Below are positions 36,967 through 50,630 of a DNA stretch of 64,000 bases, in pieces. A program made the translations under genes and the position numbers. The DNA lies in the NCBI RefSeq assembly GCF_050436995.1, contig NC_134746.1, forward strand, positions 13,576,501 through 13,640,500, read 5' to 3'. This DNA is from Anticarsia gemmatalis (lineage: Eukaryota; Arthropoda; Insecta; Lepidoptera; Erebidae). Each line of letters starts with the position of its first letter. Within the stretch, counting starts at the first letter, position 1. A model generated the notes under the pieces. The model was not told the DNA's origin. It searched no databases and saw nothing but the letters and a program-made list of their open reading frames with translations.

Positions 36967-39900
36967 TTTTCTTTTATAATAGACAATAATCGTCAACCCG
37001 CCATTGCAATCTAGTCGGAATGCTTCCAATCTAAATTAATCCTTGTGTTATAGGAGAATTTTCAGAGTTAAACAGAAAATACCGGCTGTGTACGAGATAG
37101 CTATTTCACAAATAATAATAAGTTTGTCGTAGTATCCATTGAGATTATTGGGACACATAAAACGGTGTGACATTTAAGAATTCCTTCTAAATGTCAGATT
37201 TGTATATCACTGTCATTTTGTGCACCCCTAGTTAGGCCGCAGTCGACACAAAAATATATCTTGACAAGGTTTTTTTGGAGGTTATGATTTCTCTGTGAAT
37301 AGATATTTCCTTGATAACTACATTTTATAACTTTAAAATATAGTGCAAGGAAGATATTAAATAAGAGTATTCATTATGTAAAATAAATTTCTTTGCTTTA
37401 GTTTCTACCAATTTTTATTTTCATGTTGTAATTTTTTACGTATCGCATGCCTCTTACTACATAATGTAACATCCTTAGATTTACGCCTAAAGTATGCAAT
37501 TTATTTTAATTAAATAAAGAAGTGCAAAAAAATTACCGCTATAGTTCAATAACCTCAAAGTTAATTTTAGTTGAAATAAATCGTATACATGAATGATTAA
37601 CGGCAAACCATTGTTTCTTCCTTCATAATAATATCAATGAATTACTGACATTACTGTATTTATTATTATGATTGTTTTGTTGCACTCTCAATGGCTATGG
37701 ATCGTACGCAATGTGTGGTTTGTTTATGAGCAAACAATCGAATATATACAACGCTTTTAATAAATATAGTGAAATTAATTTTAATATGGAAATATTTAAT
37801 TACAAATTCCTATATTAGTAGGTATGTATTTAAAAACGAAACAATAGTTAGGTAGGTATATATTGTATCTATGCAAGAACTGATTTTTTTATAAAGGACT
37901 AATAGTAAATCATTGTTTTTTTTTCATTTCTTTCGAGCGAAGTATTTTTTTGACAATAAGTTGACGAGTTAGTGAGTGAAATATGAGTGACAACAATATT
38001 GAACACATTCGTCTCGGGTTTTAACTCGTAACAATATATTTCTACATTTATAATTTATACAATAACCTACGTCTGAAAGAGTCTTCACTGTATATCTCTC
38101 TTGAATACCTAGAAACAAGTAATGATTTCAAGACCCTAATAGCCTTTCTTTTGGACTCAAATCATATGTATATTTTATTTCGGCTCCATAGTTTTGATTG
38201 AAAGTAGATATAATGGCATTCAAGTAGGTAGAAAAAGCTATTTTAATAGAATATAATGTTTCCCTATATTATTAATATAATCTCACACGTTATAAATCAA
38301 CTAACAACTATGTTCCGATGATAAGTCTATTCGCCTATAAAAGTAAAACCATTTGTATAGTAAATTATTTATCATCAAATATATCAGCAATCCATAAATA
38401 AAAATAATGTGTGTCGTAAATTCTCGCCTACTTATAAAAACTACACGACTTAAGTCAACCTCAATCATTCGAATTTTGAATCACACTCTCTTTTTATTTA
38501 AAAAGCAATAACCAGAGACTAAAGAGCTTATTTCTTTAGCGCCATTAATGTCAATAAAATATTTTTTGTTTTAACATCACATCCGGGAATCTTTGTGTGA
38601 AACTCATCAAAATTCGACTCTTACACATTTTTGTTGTGTTATAACTTCCTTCTTGAGAGCAATTAAATATTTTTAGTGCCGGTATACGTGTGTAAGAGAT
38701 TTAAATGTAATGATTTGATATGAATAGTGTTCATGTACGATCAAAACACCTCATTATAACATTATTTTATAGATATTATTTTTGTATTTTTTTAAGAATT
38801 GTCGTTATCGAGTAAATATATTATATTGTTAGGTTTTCTCTCATAAAATACATCTACGTGTTTTTCACTAAAATAAAATGCTTTTATCTTTCTCAATCAT
38901 TTATTAACTCAATTGATATTCATAAAACCATAATGTATCTGTATTTCTTTCATCTTGGATATTCCATAGATATATAGTTATTTTTTTATTTTATTGCAAC
39001 TATAAAAAATGTAACGCTATTTTCTATTCTCTGTGTATTTTTTATTAATTCTGTTCCCTTTGATTCACAGAACGTCTACATCAGTAGGGACGTTCACTGG
39101 ATAGTTCATAAATACTTCGTTTTATTGATCCACAATTGTTTCTCTCTCCACTATAAATATGCAGTTTTTAAAACACGATATTGCTTTATAGTCGCTATGA
39201 ATACATTTTGACATTTACAATTATTGAAACAAAACAAACCTTTTTGGTTGGTGTTCACGCTACGACTGGCCATAAAATGTTAAAATAATAACAGGATGCC
39301 ATTAGAGTTTTGTTTTTTAGGTTTTACTTTTTTCTATTAAATGGCTTTTGTATTGTTTTTTCGGGCTGAAGTGGCCAGTTTCAAACCCAAAAAATGCACC
39401 GTATATAAACCTTTTTAGCATATTTTTTATTTCATAAACTGACTGTAGATTTTTATCACGAAAATAAAAACTGCATCCTATAAATTGTCATAATTTTGAA
39501 TATTACAATATACAAGTCTTATGTATCTCGTTTTTCCTTACAAATGAAAGCGGGCATTATATGAAGGATCTTATTCAATTTAATGCTGTATTTATTGACT
39601 CTCTGGTTTACGAGGCTCTTCCACAAACAATATACGAGATTAGATGTACGCTAATTAGATCAAACCAACGATGCTTTGTTGACAAATATATAATTATGTT
39701 GAATGTTCTCGATTGTTTGCGACGCTTTAGGCTTGTGCATTACAATAATGTACGTAATAATCTAGGTACCTATATTGATTTATACAGCAACCGTGACTGA
39801 AATATTACGTGCATAAAGAAGTTCAGATGAAATACCATTTGAAATGAAACTTCTGATGCAGTTTAAACTATTTCTTATTCATCCGTGAGTGCCAATGGGT

Positions 39901-40910
39901 CTTTGAAATCCATAGTTCCTAAAGTCGTTATCCATTAATTTAATATATCTCACGACCGTTCCACCTAGTTAATATAATATGTGGAACTAAAACCAACTAA
40001 AATTCTTTGATTTGTTACTCTCAGAACGCCGTTACGCTTACACAAAGATCTTCTTTCATTACAAAACATATTCGAGTATTTATTTAATAAAATTATTACG
40101 AGTTAACACGAAACAAGATAAAAGCGACGTATAAAATAAACATGCTGCGAACGTCATTTGCTAAAAAGACTCAGTCTCAAAACCTAGATTTTACGTGAGT
40201 CGCCATAAATAAATAAATAAAAAAGTTTATGATCTATAATTTTTGTGAGTCAGCAAATGTTTGTGCGTGGAAACTTGTAAAAGACTGTAGAATTGGGGCT
40301 TAAAATATGACTATTCTGCTGTCTACTGCGTTACAACCGAAGCGTATGGACCGTAAGGATTGTCACTTAGAATTCATTTCTGTGGCGCCGAAATGCCGAT
40401 TCAGTGCACACAGTACTATAGAAATGTTTATTTTTTATTACTCGCGGTTTCTACGCTCCGATTTCATCGCAGCGGACAGTAGCACAAAATCATAATTTAA
40501 GTCCCAATGCTAGGCATAGCTTTGCTGTCTAAGTAAGGGAAGTTATAGTTTAAGCCATCACTCCAGCTCTATGGGAATTGCAGACTTGCATCTTTTCAAG
40601 AACTAGTCAAAACTTTCAAACGCAAAGTTTTCTTATATTGTTTCCTTCGCTTTGAAATAAATGATAAATTATTTTAAATACACATATAGCTACTGTAAGT
40701 TCGACTTTTTTAAAATAAACCTCGGTATGTTAAAGTAATAATAATATGATAGCTCACGTGGCTATTTAAGTATTTACATAAAAAAATATGTACGACATTT
40801 TTTGTAACACATCCCTCATTCTGGGAGGATCCTTGCCCAGTAGCCAATATGACAATAAGGTTTTTTTTTATTTGTAATTTTCTTAAAAAATGGATAGACA
40901 CAAAATTACG

Positions 40911-40960
40911 AAGGGTATGGAAGTCCCGGGGAAAGGCCTTTGCTCAGCAGTGGGACACAC
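40911..40960 (+). repeat. LINE-like 3' fragment (GGCCTTTGCTCAGCAGTGGGAC)
   Basis: GGAAGTCCCGGGGAAAGGCC and TTTGCTCAGCAGTGGGACA resemble the common 3' ends of RTE-like elements in moths. A fainter relative, GGAGGATCCTTGCCCAGTAG, lies at 40826-40845, and another, GGAGGAGACCCTTGCCCAAC, at about 10374-10393. Confidence 0.45.
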
Positions 40961-41239
40961 AAATAGTTATACACCACGCTTATAAAGCCCACACCGTATA
41001 TATTTAGTTTACTTTCTTCAAATGCAAACACAAAGCACAATTTATAGAATAAATTAATTTAGTTGAAACCGCAGTTTGCATATTAATGATAAATTAGTTA
41101 GTACGATAATTATTCCTCACTAATTCAATTTCTAATTGAACGTTAAACAGTTTCACAAAGACCCGTTATACAATAGATATTGCGGCTAACAAAAAGCGAT
41201 TGGCGCAATTCAATGGCTGACCCGCGCTGCACCACTCCA

Positions 41240-41524
41240 TCCTACTAGTATTATAAATGCGAAAGTTTGTAAGTATGTATGTTTCTAAGTTTGTGTGCAT
41301 GTGTGTGTGTGTGTATGTCTGTATGTATGTGTGTATGTGTGTATGTACGTATGTATGTGTGTATGTTTTTGTGTTCGTGTGTATGTATGTATGTTTGTAT
41401 GTGCGATGGATTAAAACTGAAATTTATAAACACGTAAACCAATAGCTTACAGCCTCGACTAACATATTATACTTTTTACACTGGGAAATCTTTTCACGCG
41501 AACGAAGTTGTGGGCAGAAGCTAG
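41240..41524 (+). mobile_element. Helitron-like element carrying a TG/TATG microsatellite
   Basis: Starts TCCTACTAGTATTATAAATG after A and ends GTGGGCAGAAGCTAG before T. Its middle is replaced by a long degenerate (TATG)n/(TG)n tract. The 3' part keeps ACGCGAACGAAGTTGTGGGC. Confidence 0.68.
41270..41404. repeat. (TATG)n/(TG)n microsatellite
   Basis: A degenerate run of TATG, TGTG and TTTG units inside the Helitron-like element at 41240. It produces repetitive open frames on both strands that are not genes. Confidence 0.85.
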
Positions 41525-41639
41525 TACATACGTAAAATCATGCTTATTTCCCTGAAAGAAAGACAGAGATTAAAGCAACGCTATTTGCTACGATCCCTAT
41601 AAACTTCTATTGCTTCATTAAAGTAAGTTCTCCAGTTTT

Positions 41640-41790
41640 TCATACCCTTATGCAATTTAAAAGCTGATTTTCGAGTCTAGCCTATTTTTGACCCTAAATC
41701 TTTAACTATCTCCAAACTACATCAAAATCAGCCCAGCCGTTTATATTTTAAAGACAGACAGACAAATTTTCGCATTTACAATATTAAAGA
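41640..41790 (-). mobile_element. Helitron-like fragment, reverse orientation
   Basis: On the minus strand it reads AATATTGTAAATGCGAAAAT, TTGTCTGTCTGTCTTTAAAA, ACGGCTGGGCTGATTTTGAT and TAAAGATTTAGGGTC, words typical of the 5' half of such elements. It sits just beyond the plus-strand copy at 41240. The 3' end is not clear and may extend towards 41525. Confidence 0.5.
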
Positions 41791-42021
41791 ACGTACCATA
41801 GACGGACCGTGACAAACACACATACATATCACGTGGCATAGATAATAGATGTGATGGAGTCACCACGAGATCACGCTGGACCTGTTCCAAGTGCAGTTAT
41901 TTGATATTGTCTATGGTTTATAGACCTTACATGGCTGCCACCATATTATGATTATACGATAATTGATTTTGTGTAATAATTGAGTATATCAATTGAGACA
42001 ATAATTATTATTGTTTTATTA

Positions 42022-42464
42022 TCTACTGGTATAAATGCGAAAGTTTTGAATGAAGGCTTAATAGATATTACAAATGCATCCATGTCTTTTATGCTTTCGC
42101 AAGGAAAAACAGATTTTGATAAAATTAACCGTAAAGGCAGGTCAACAGTAACGTTTTTTTTTATAATTCCACCCTAACGATCAAAATAGTGAATAAAAAT
42201 GTATACGTAAGCAAAAACGCAGGTCAACTTATAGTTAATTATACTTGGATTGACACAGGATACCTTTTTACCCTTTTATTCATAAAAATATATGAAGTTA
42301 TAAAAGGCTTATAAAGAGTTTTGTTTCTTTCACTCCTTAGCGAAATGAAAAAGAGAAAACATATTTTAGTAGTTTTTTAATTTAAATAGGTTTATAGTTT
42401 CTTTATGAATAAGAGTATTAGTTTCCTATTTATTTACACGAACGAAGTCGCAGGCATAAGCTAG
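42022..42464 (+). mobile_element. Degenerate Helitron-like element
   Basis: Begins TCTACTGGTATAAATGCGAAA and ends CATAAGCTAG before T, with ACGAACGAAGTCGCAGGC just inside the 3' end. The 5' half keeps a diverged CAGATTTTGATAAAATT word. The middle is unrelated AT-rich sequence. An open frame over its 5' half is an artefact of this element. Confidence 0.58.
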
Positions 42465-45276
42465 TACATAATCTTAGAGCTTAAACACGTTGTAAAGTTT
42501 CAGGCCATGTTTATATTATAATAAGCTTACACACTAAGCTTACAGCAGACATGTCGTTGTGCTTTTAACGCGCTTTCCTTCTAAGCATAATGTCATTATT
42601 GTAAATCAGTTACGAAAATATTACACATACATTTTCATACGCCTATTACACCCAAAGGTGAAAATGAAAATCTATTTAAATCCTAACTACAGAACGCCCA
42701 TTTTCATTCCTACATCCTAACATTTCTTATTTAGTCCACTTCCATTAGCCATAGCCTGATATTTTATAGCCTATTCAATTTTTTTTTTCAATTCACACCA
42801 GTAGTTCCTTAGATTGCGGGGTTCAAACAATTTTTTCAGCTTGAGATTATACAGACTTAACAACGAAATATCGTTGTACAAACATAATTCAAAATTTGTA
42901 CAAAGAAACCACATTACATAATATGCCAACTTCAAACTTCCAATAGTAAAATATTAATATTCTAAAACTATATTACGATATAGTCGTAATTAAATCTAAG
43001 TACGGCAGTCTAATGACATCAACCGGGGCAGCTGTGCCCGCGAGCATGAAGACGCTCAGCTAAGGCCTAAGCAGCAGTCGCATTCAGTGAAACTGACCCG
43101 GTTTACCTTTGAGCTTCAAGTGTTCACGTAAAACGTGCGACTTATGAAACACGTAATAAAGTAAATTTAATTTGTACGCAGTATTCATTGCTTTGGCTAT
43201 GAATTTGAGAAATATTTTTGCGTGTATTAGTTCTGTAAGTCAACTGCTCGGAAATAAGTTTTTAGTGACTTTGTTGATATGTTTTGAGGACAAATTGCAT
43301 TTGATTGGAACTTAAAAGTTAAAAATGAATGAGTATAAGTTTTTAGGAGTTTCAGCTGTTGTGAAAATATTTGACTACTATATTGTGAGATAGCATGAGC
43401 GCAGAATGAGAGGTTTCAGAACCGTTTAAAAGCTTCCAAAAATCTAGATAATTGCCTGCCAGCAATACTGCACAAAATTGGAATTTGAGCGTCATATTAT
43501 TTGGACAAGTAATTCACGGTATTATCTAAGATAAAACTTTGGTATAGTTTTCTATGATTAAACCTGTATCTAGCGGCCAACTAAAACGTCATAAAATCAA
43601 ATAAAACATCTTTTTAAAGGAATAAATTCATAAACACCAGTACTTAACCGAACAAAAAGTTCTTTAAACCAATGACTAACTCGATGCATCTTCAATCCCG
43701 AACATCAGTGCAGTTCAAGCACCTGACTCACAGTGTATTCTTATTTGTTCCACACGCACGTGGCCAAACACCTCAGCTTCCGTTACCCGACGCCTCATGA
43801 GTAACGGCTTCTCTGCCATCCGGATTTTAATGTATTTTTGGATCAATTCATCAGCTAGCTGGTAAATATAACCTAGGACATGCGTTTGTCTACTTCTTAG
43901 GGCAAGTCGTTTTTAATTTCGGCTAGCCTACGCAAAATACAATTCGCATGTTAGTTTTTTACCCATTGGGATATGCAGATACCGAAGATCGTCACCCGCT
44001 ACGAGCCTTACAACGTCTTTAGCTAACATTTTTTCTTCTAGTATTGACGAAATAGTTAAGTCAGAAGAAACCTGTGAAGGAAAGTGTTTTTGCTATATAA
44101 GTTAATTTTATAGCATAAATCTTTACATAGGAAATTACTAATAGATTGTGCTAATTAATTTCAAGTAATGTCTCAATAAGATTTTGGTCGTGAAATTTTG
44201 TGAAGACCAGTGGTATGTAAAATTAAGTCTTTGTGAAATTCTGAAGTCTTTGAAACAAATCAACTTTTTTTATAAATACATGAGTAACGAATGTCAAATT
44301 AACTGAAACATTCAGTCTAATTCTGTCATAGATGACTAAATTACTACGATATTTCCGTCACACAATTATTCAAGAAAACTTAGTAATGTACAATAAATTC
44401 TAACAATTTATCGATGACGAAATGTTTGATAATTTATTTGAAGTGATCACGGCAATTCGTGTGCTGTAATTTATAGGTTAGGTCTCATTCGCACGAGTGC
44501 TGAAAAAGTGCTGTGTTTAGTACAACGTTAGCGCTATCATATTTTCAAATGCATTTCACATACATACGTAATATCACGCCTTTTTCACCATAGGGGTAGG
44601 CAGAAACCAAAAAACGCAACATGTTACGATCAAACCCCTCCTACCTCATTTAAATCCTTATATCTTGTCTTACAGGACAACCGGTTACGAGTTTTATCAA
44701 CGAAAAAAATGGCATTACTACTGTATATAAACTTCTAAGTAATTTTACCTCTGCGCATTCTTTGTTGCACTAATTAAATAGATATTTTCATTCAATAAAG
44801 TACGATTGTAATTGTGACAGTGTTACTGTTTACTTATTTCTTAGCAGCGCTGGCACTTTTTAGTGCCTGTGGGAAAGAGACTTGACTCAATAATATTAGT
44901 GCAATCATTAATTTGGTCGAGCGCCACAATTTATTTGACAATATCACCTAATTTTGCGGTGAAGAACTATTGAGGGTGAATTTATTTTGCTTTAGCTCTG
45001 ACTAACGAGGTATAACGGCTTGATCGATGTGATTAAGGAAAAACAGCTCGTTCGTCAGTTTATTTTGTATACTTGTGCTCAATGAAGATTTGACGCACAT
45101 TTCTGGTGGCACATGAATCAAATGTAGATATATAATGTTGATTGGACTGTAATCTATTTAAGGTAACTATCGTTTTCCCCTTGTTTCTGCGAGTCATCGT
45201 TTATACTTACGCCAACGCTCTATGCGTAAGTATATCTTAGCACTGTACATTTTTTTTAGATCGGAATTAAGAGTCA

Positions 45277-45392
45277 TTTTGACGCAGGTATAAATTAATA
45301 TTCATATTACCACAATTAAACAAAAATAGAAAACTTTTGACGCAGGTATAACATGAACATTACTGAAAATAAATTATAAATACAAAACTTAA
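45277..45392. repeat. Tandem duplication, 58-bp period, two units
   Basis: TTTTGACGCAGGTATAA begins both units (45277 and 45335). The rest aligns more loosely (TATTCATATTAC against GAACATTACTG, then AATA and AAAAC words). Confidence 0.6.
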
Positions 45393-47746
45393 GAACAGAT
45401 ATTGTTTTACTCGTAGTTTAGGCAATTTAGAACGAAATTTCCAATAACTCTTTTCCCAAGTACCAGGAACGCATGACTAACAGGATATCTATCAATCAAG
45501 AATCAACACTCTTACTCTCAAACGCAAATCTATGATGATTCAAATGAGAGTAGGTACCTATTAGCTAGATTTCCTCAGAATTTCTATACAAATAACTGGT
45601 ATTCAAGATGAATAATGATGATGATGGATGTGTCTGAATCATGAGCGTGTTTGGGCAACATTTTTGTGCAGTACCAGATGTGAAATGCATCCGTAAGAAT
45701 CTAAATGCATCTTACATGACGTGGTTTAAAAATATACAATTGTTTATGGTGTTTGTGTTTTAAAAAAGAGTACTAAATTATTTGAGAGTAATTTACAGGT
45801 CTGTGGTAGGTATATTAAAATTCGTAAGTCTGGAATGGCCAGATAAACGCCAAGATGCGAATGATAGGACGCAAAGTATCGCAATTTTTTCAGTTTTTAC
45901 TGTGTAAAATTTATGTTCGAAAGGATACGGTGTCTAGATGTTATAATTGTCATTATGAAAACAGGGATACTTCCAAAAATAGCAAACTGTTCTCAAGATT
46001 CTCTCTGCCACTGCCTTTTGGGCGGTCGGTTGGCTGCTTCAAGCTTGAAGGCCATTTGCAATGGTGGTCCTTGCGCTAGCCGTCAACACAGGCGGGTTGA
46101 GACCATAAGAATATGTATAGCGAAATAACATAATATATTTCACTTTTAAGCTACCTCTGGACTACTTTTTAATAACGTAGTAAGAATAATGTAGGTTCTT
46201 AATTCAAGAGGAAGGCAAAGGTATTTTTCAACCATTTTAAAGAATAAAGTAGTAAAATGAAAGTTGTTGGCACATAATTCATTGTATTTACTTCACTCCT
46301 GTAAGGAACGTTACATACATACATGGACTGTGGCGGCACAAAGGCGATACACATCGTAACATAAAGGCTCTCGCGCTCATTCAATACCATTTACACTATT
46401 ATTTGTATAATTGTGTATGGAGCGAGTTTTTACCTTTTGTATTTGGTATTGCTTCTTATTTGTGTATTTTATTTTTCAGAACTGCTGTAAAGAACGAGTT
46501 CATTTTCAATTATTGTTTTAAAATGCATTGTGTGTTGCAAGATGTAAAGCAATACATTTCTTGAACATTAATTTTGATAAATAAATGAATAAATGTTTTC
46601 TATCTGAAATTGATTTCATTCGATTTATTTATATTTTCGTATTATCAGCATCAATATGAATTACGTATAATAATGTCTTTTTGTAAAATAAAATTGTACA
46701 CAATTCGAAAACGTCCAGCTTTTTATAAACTAAATATGAACAAATTAAATACTTTAATTATCGTACTTTTCTTAAGAAAAATATTATCCATACATCTTGT
46801 AAAACAAGATATGGGTGTGTATGTGAATGAAACAAGTTTGCAAGGATCGTACCAAGTAGCATTCTCTGGTCTATCCCTATGGGAATAAAGCGTAATTTTA
46901 TGTATGCCTGTACTTAAAATTGCTTACTTAAACAAAGTACCTGCCCACATAATATAATCATTTCAATTCCAAATCATTCATCCTATTACCTTCCACAATT
47001 CTTCACATAACTAAATAACACAAACAAACACTACGGGCTATATTTCTTCAGTTTGGTAGTGAAACCTTGACAGGTAGGGCTTTACTCGGCACTCCTATTC
47101 CCAAGGAGGTAGTAGGGACCGTTGACAGTGAGGTACATGATACTACACTATGTACCTATGTACTGTGGAGGGACAATCGATACACGTCACAGAGAAGAGA
47201 AGTGATAGTTACTTTATAGAAAGTTTACTTGTAACAAATTATATATCTGTTATGGAAGAAGGGATTGCAAATTTGCGAGATTTTCTAAAGTGAAATAGAG
47301 GCGTAGTATCCGAAAATATTGTAATCGTAATCAAACATCCTCTAATTATTTTGTGTCTTTAACTATTTTACGGCTAAACCCGTTAACCAATTTTAATGAT
47401 AGCATCGAAATATTGAAAGAATTTGTACCTAAGATGCATCTGCTAGTAGAATATGATTAACACAGCGTAATAATAATACAAGCACACTATTTTATAAAAT
47501 GTCACTGCACTGACTTCCACAGGCTACAACAAAATATGTTTTTTTTGTATCATTTATTCATTTTGACTTTCAGATTCATATATTTCCAAACTACTTCACA
47601 CAGTTAAGACGACATTCCCACCTAAAAAGGAATTCAAATTCACAGCCAAACGTACGTGTTCAATTAAACCAGTCTAAGACATTGTAACATCAAGTTACAA
47701 TCAATAAGACGTCTCGTAAGGCGCACTGCTACGGCCTCTGTTATAT

Positions 47747-47796
47747 CGTCACACAGCGGATCACACCGTCACACACTGCCACACGTCGTCACACGC
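47747..47796. repeat. Imperfect 10-bp minisatellite, five units
   Basis: Five successive 10-mers share the pattern CGTCACACNN: CGTCACACAG, CGGATCACAC, CGTCACACAC, TGCCACACGT and CGTCACACGC. The surroundings are AT-rich and unrelated. Confidence 0.6.
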
Positions 47797-48723
47797 CAGA
47801 CAAGATAAGTCGGTGGTAATGCAACTATGCACGTGGAAATAACACCTTGTTGTGTAATTCTGTTATTTTTAACACCTTGTGTAGGTACTTCAAAACAAAC
47901 GTAACACCTTTTATTTTTCACTTTTGATTTTGATTTGTACTAGAATGGGTTCGGATTAGAGAAGTTAGTTTTGTTTGTTAAGTAGTATGTGATGATTTTT
48001 TAGGTAGACATATACAAATTAAATGGCATTAACCTACGATCTGTTCAATTTGAATTAAAAATAAGAACTATAATGTGGCCTTTGTTTAAAAGTGAGACCA
48101 AAATTTACTATTTAAAAAATATGTTTCACGTTTATAACATGTTTCAATTTCTCTCGTTAACGTATTTTCTTTGCATTTTTTTCTCCATAAAAACATTCCC
48201 CGTGTCTTAAAGACAATTTTACGAAAACTAATAAGTCGAATTGGTTGAGCCCTTCTTGATTTTACGCTTGGAACATACTCGGCGATTAATTTTTGTGTAA
48301 AAGATGTAACTTATAAGTGTGTGTTAACCAGTTTACAATTCAAAATGGGATACTTCAACACCCTGCGCTAAATCTTAATTTTACCATAAAATCATAGTTA
48401 TTGACTTTTAATTTTAACACAAACCATCCAAAAACAACAACTGTATTAACACGTTTCACAATTTTCGTTAAAAAATATTCATTTGTTATTAAAATGAAAA
48501 CGCAAGCGTAAAGTCACATGTATCATGTTTTCCACGGAGTTCACATCGCCAGCCGAATGGAAACCATCGGTAATGTCACCTGAGTGAAATGAAATGAGTT
48601 TTACTCGCACAATGAACGGATCAGTATGTTCAGCTGTCCCGATACCGTGGTATTAAATTAAATCGTGGACAAAAGTTATGAAACTTTTTACAGTATATTT
48701 TTATTCAATTTTAGTATTTTCTT

Positions 48724-48832
48724 ATAAAAGACAACTCCCGCACTATGCTCGTGTGTTGCGGGGACTTTAACAAACATACAAACAACGGAGACAAAGTACA
48801 ACCAGATCCGAAACAATTATTTATGGATCGCA
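48724..48832 (-). mobile_element. 5'-truncated SINE tail
   Basis: Minus-strand match to the 3' half of the tRNA-type SINE: ATCCATAAATAATTGTTTCG, GTTTGTTAAAGTCCCCG and GGGAGTTGTCTTTTATAAG. The tRNA-like head is missing. Confidence 0.65.
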
Positions 48833-50405
48833 ATGATTTTATAGTGTCTTTAACTTTCTGGTAGTCATATTGCTAAAGAAATTTTAAAGGAAAATATCTC
48901 AATATTAGTAATATAAACATCAGCAGTTGATACAATATGCCGTTTTTGGGATATACGATTATTTTACGGAAGTAAATACGAATAAAGCACTAAAATACTT
49001 TACGGTATTTCTATCTAGTTTTTGTTTACAGCGTTCGGTCTGTTGATGTTACAATTTATTATTTAAATCTGTCTTTAAAAGTCTGCATGTTAATTTTATC
49101 GAGCTATTCCTGTGACAGTCGGGTGACTCAAAACCAAGTATCAAATAATGAAATCTGCCAATCACCGAGACATACATTTAAAAATTGGAACGCATAGACA
49201 AGATTCAATTAAAAAAAAAGAACGCAAACAGCACGTTGGCGCGCTTTTGTGACGTATAAAGAAAGATGGCCGCCGTGTTTATTTGAGATGCCGTCGACTG
49301 ACACTGTAAAGTTATACGGATTTGTAGAGAATTCCGACTTGAGTTCAACGGCGAAGGGCACGGGAGCCAAATATGTGTCTTGGAAAGAAATATGTTGAGT
49401 TAGGTTATAAATTTGAGAGTTTAGGAGGCCAAATTAGACGGCTGATCTCCGCGCTACTAATCTAATTAAATTGTCACGGGTTTTTTGTTGTTTTAGTAAG
49501 TGTTTGTGGTTTTTGAAAAGGTTATTTTTAAAACTAAGCGTTTTGGAATTTACTGGAGTAGAGCAGGCAAAGAATTTGTAAAATAAAGTTATCCAGTGTT
49601 TGTTACTAACTTTTTTACCAACAAATACCTTTCTTTGTGAAATTAAGTTTGAAATATATTTATTTTACGGAATAAGGAATAACACACGGGTATAAATACT
49701 AATAAAAACGCAAAAGTAAAGGTTTAATTATAAACCTAATAACTTGTTTTGCTTTCGCGATGTCATTAGGCTTTAAATACACGCACGCACTAAACGGTGA
49801 CAAACTCATTATAATGTGACAAATTAGTAACACGTTGCCAATGGTTGCCTTTTTGTGTTATTTTATAGCTCGCTCGATACAACGAGTCACTAATGAACCC
49901 GTAGGCTACTATAACTACTGCTTATTATCAAATTCACGTTAGAAAACCGAGAAATTACTATTATTTAGAGACTCTTAATAGATAGAGATCTGAAAACCGT
50001 ATACCTATATTAAGTCAGTTTTTAAAATTTACGATTTTTTTACATATCTTGCGCCGAAAATTATGCGGTGTGTGTTACTAAACGGCATTTTCGCGCTTAT
50101 AATAATAGGTAGTAAGAATTAAAATTATTTTTAACTCTTAGACTAAACTTTTTATAATTATGTGTTTATATCAAGGACTTGATTATTGATCCTTATATAG
50201 CTTAGGCAGTTTAATGTAAAATACGTGTTCAGTTGTTCACGTTAATACCCGTGTTATATAATACATTCGGTGTCTGAAAGCTTCAAAGTTAATTCTATCC
50301 AGAAATTCAAAGATTACCAAATCTCATACACAAATAACTACAATAGCATTTCAATGGTGATCGTTTATACAACGCATCGGTTTATTCCTTCGATTGAGGC
50401 TAGTT

Positions 50406-50508
50406 GTTCAGTTCAACGCACTACAAAGCTGGTGGGAGCTGTGCTGAGCTGTCAGCCGCTGGCGCTTGCGGCTCTGAACACTTGCCAACTGATCAACTGA
50501 GCTTGCAG
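50406..50508 (+). promoter_or_regulatory. Candidate Inr+DPE core promoter and short first exon
   Basis: TTCAGTTC gives an Inr with +1 at 50410. At exactly +28 to +33 the sequence is AGCTGT, matching five of six DPE positions (RGWYVT). The transcribed side is G+C-richer than the surroundings and runs to GCTTGCAG|GTATTAG, a possible though weak splice donor at 50509. No coding sequence is evident, so it could be a non-coding 5' exon or chance. Confidence 0.25.
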
Positions 50509-50630
50509 GTATTAGTGCGATGTTAGGGATCATGTGGGGAAAATAGACTGGTTTGCGGTTTATTATTAAATAAATTAACTGATACCGCAGTTATAAAGTT
50601 TACTAGTTTATAAATAAATACTGCTGATAT

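Larger units (their letters stand above)
30421..41239. other. Non-coding upstream region, proximal part
   Basis: AT-rich DNA with no supportable gene. It contains the 5S-headed SINE at 32207, its tail fragment at 33581, the TGTCGCGCGA segment, palindromic MITEs at 34563 and 36685, the SINE at 35605, the LINE-like tails at 36881 and 40911, and a CpG-rich patch at about 35850-35950. The stretches 30421-32200 and 37000-40800 show nothing else. Confidence 0.6.

Noticed and set aside
41251..41445. Repetitive open frames on both strands
   Set aside because: Translation of the TATG/TG microsatellite.
41980..42177. 65-codon open frame with a signal-peptide-like start
   Set aside because: Overlaps the 5' half of a degenerate Helitron-like element.
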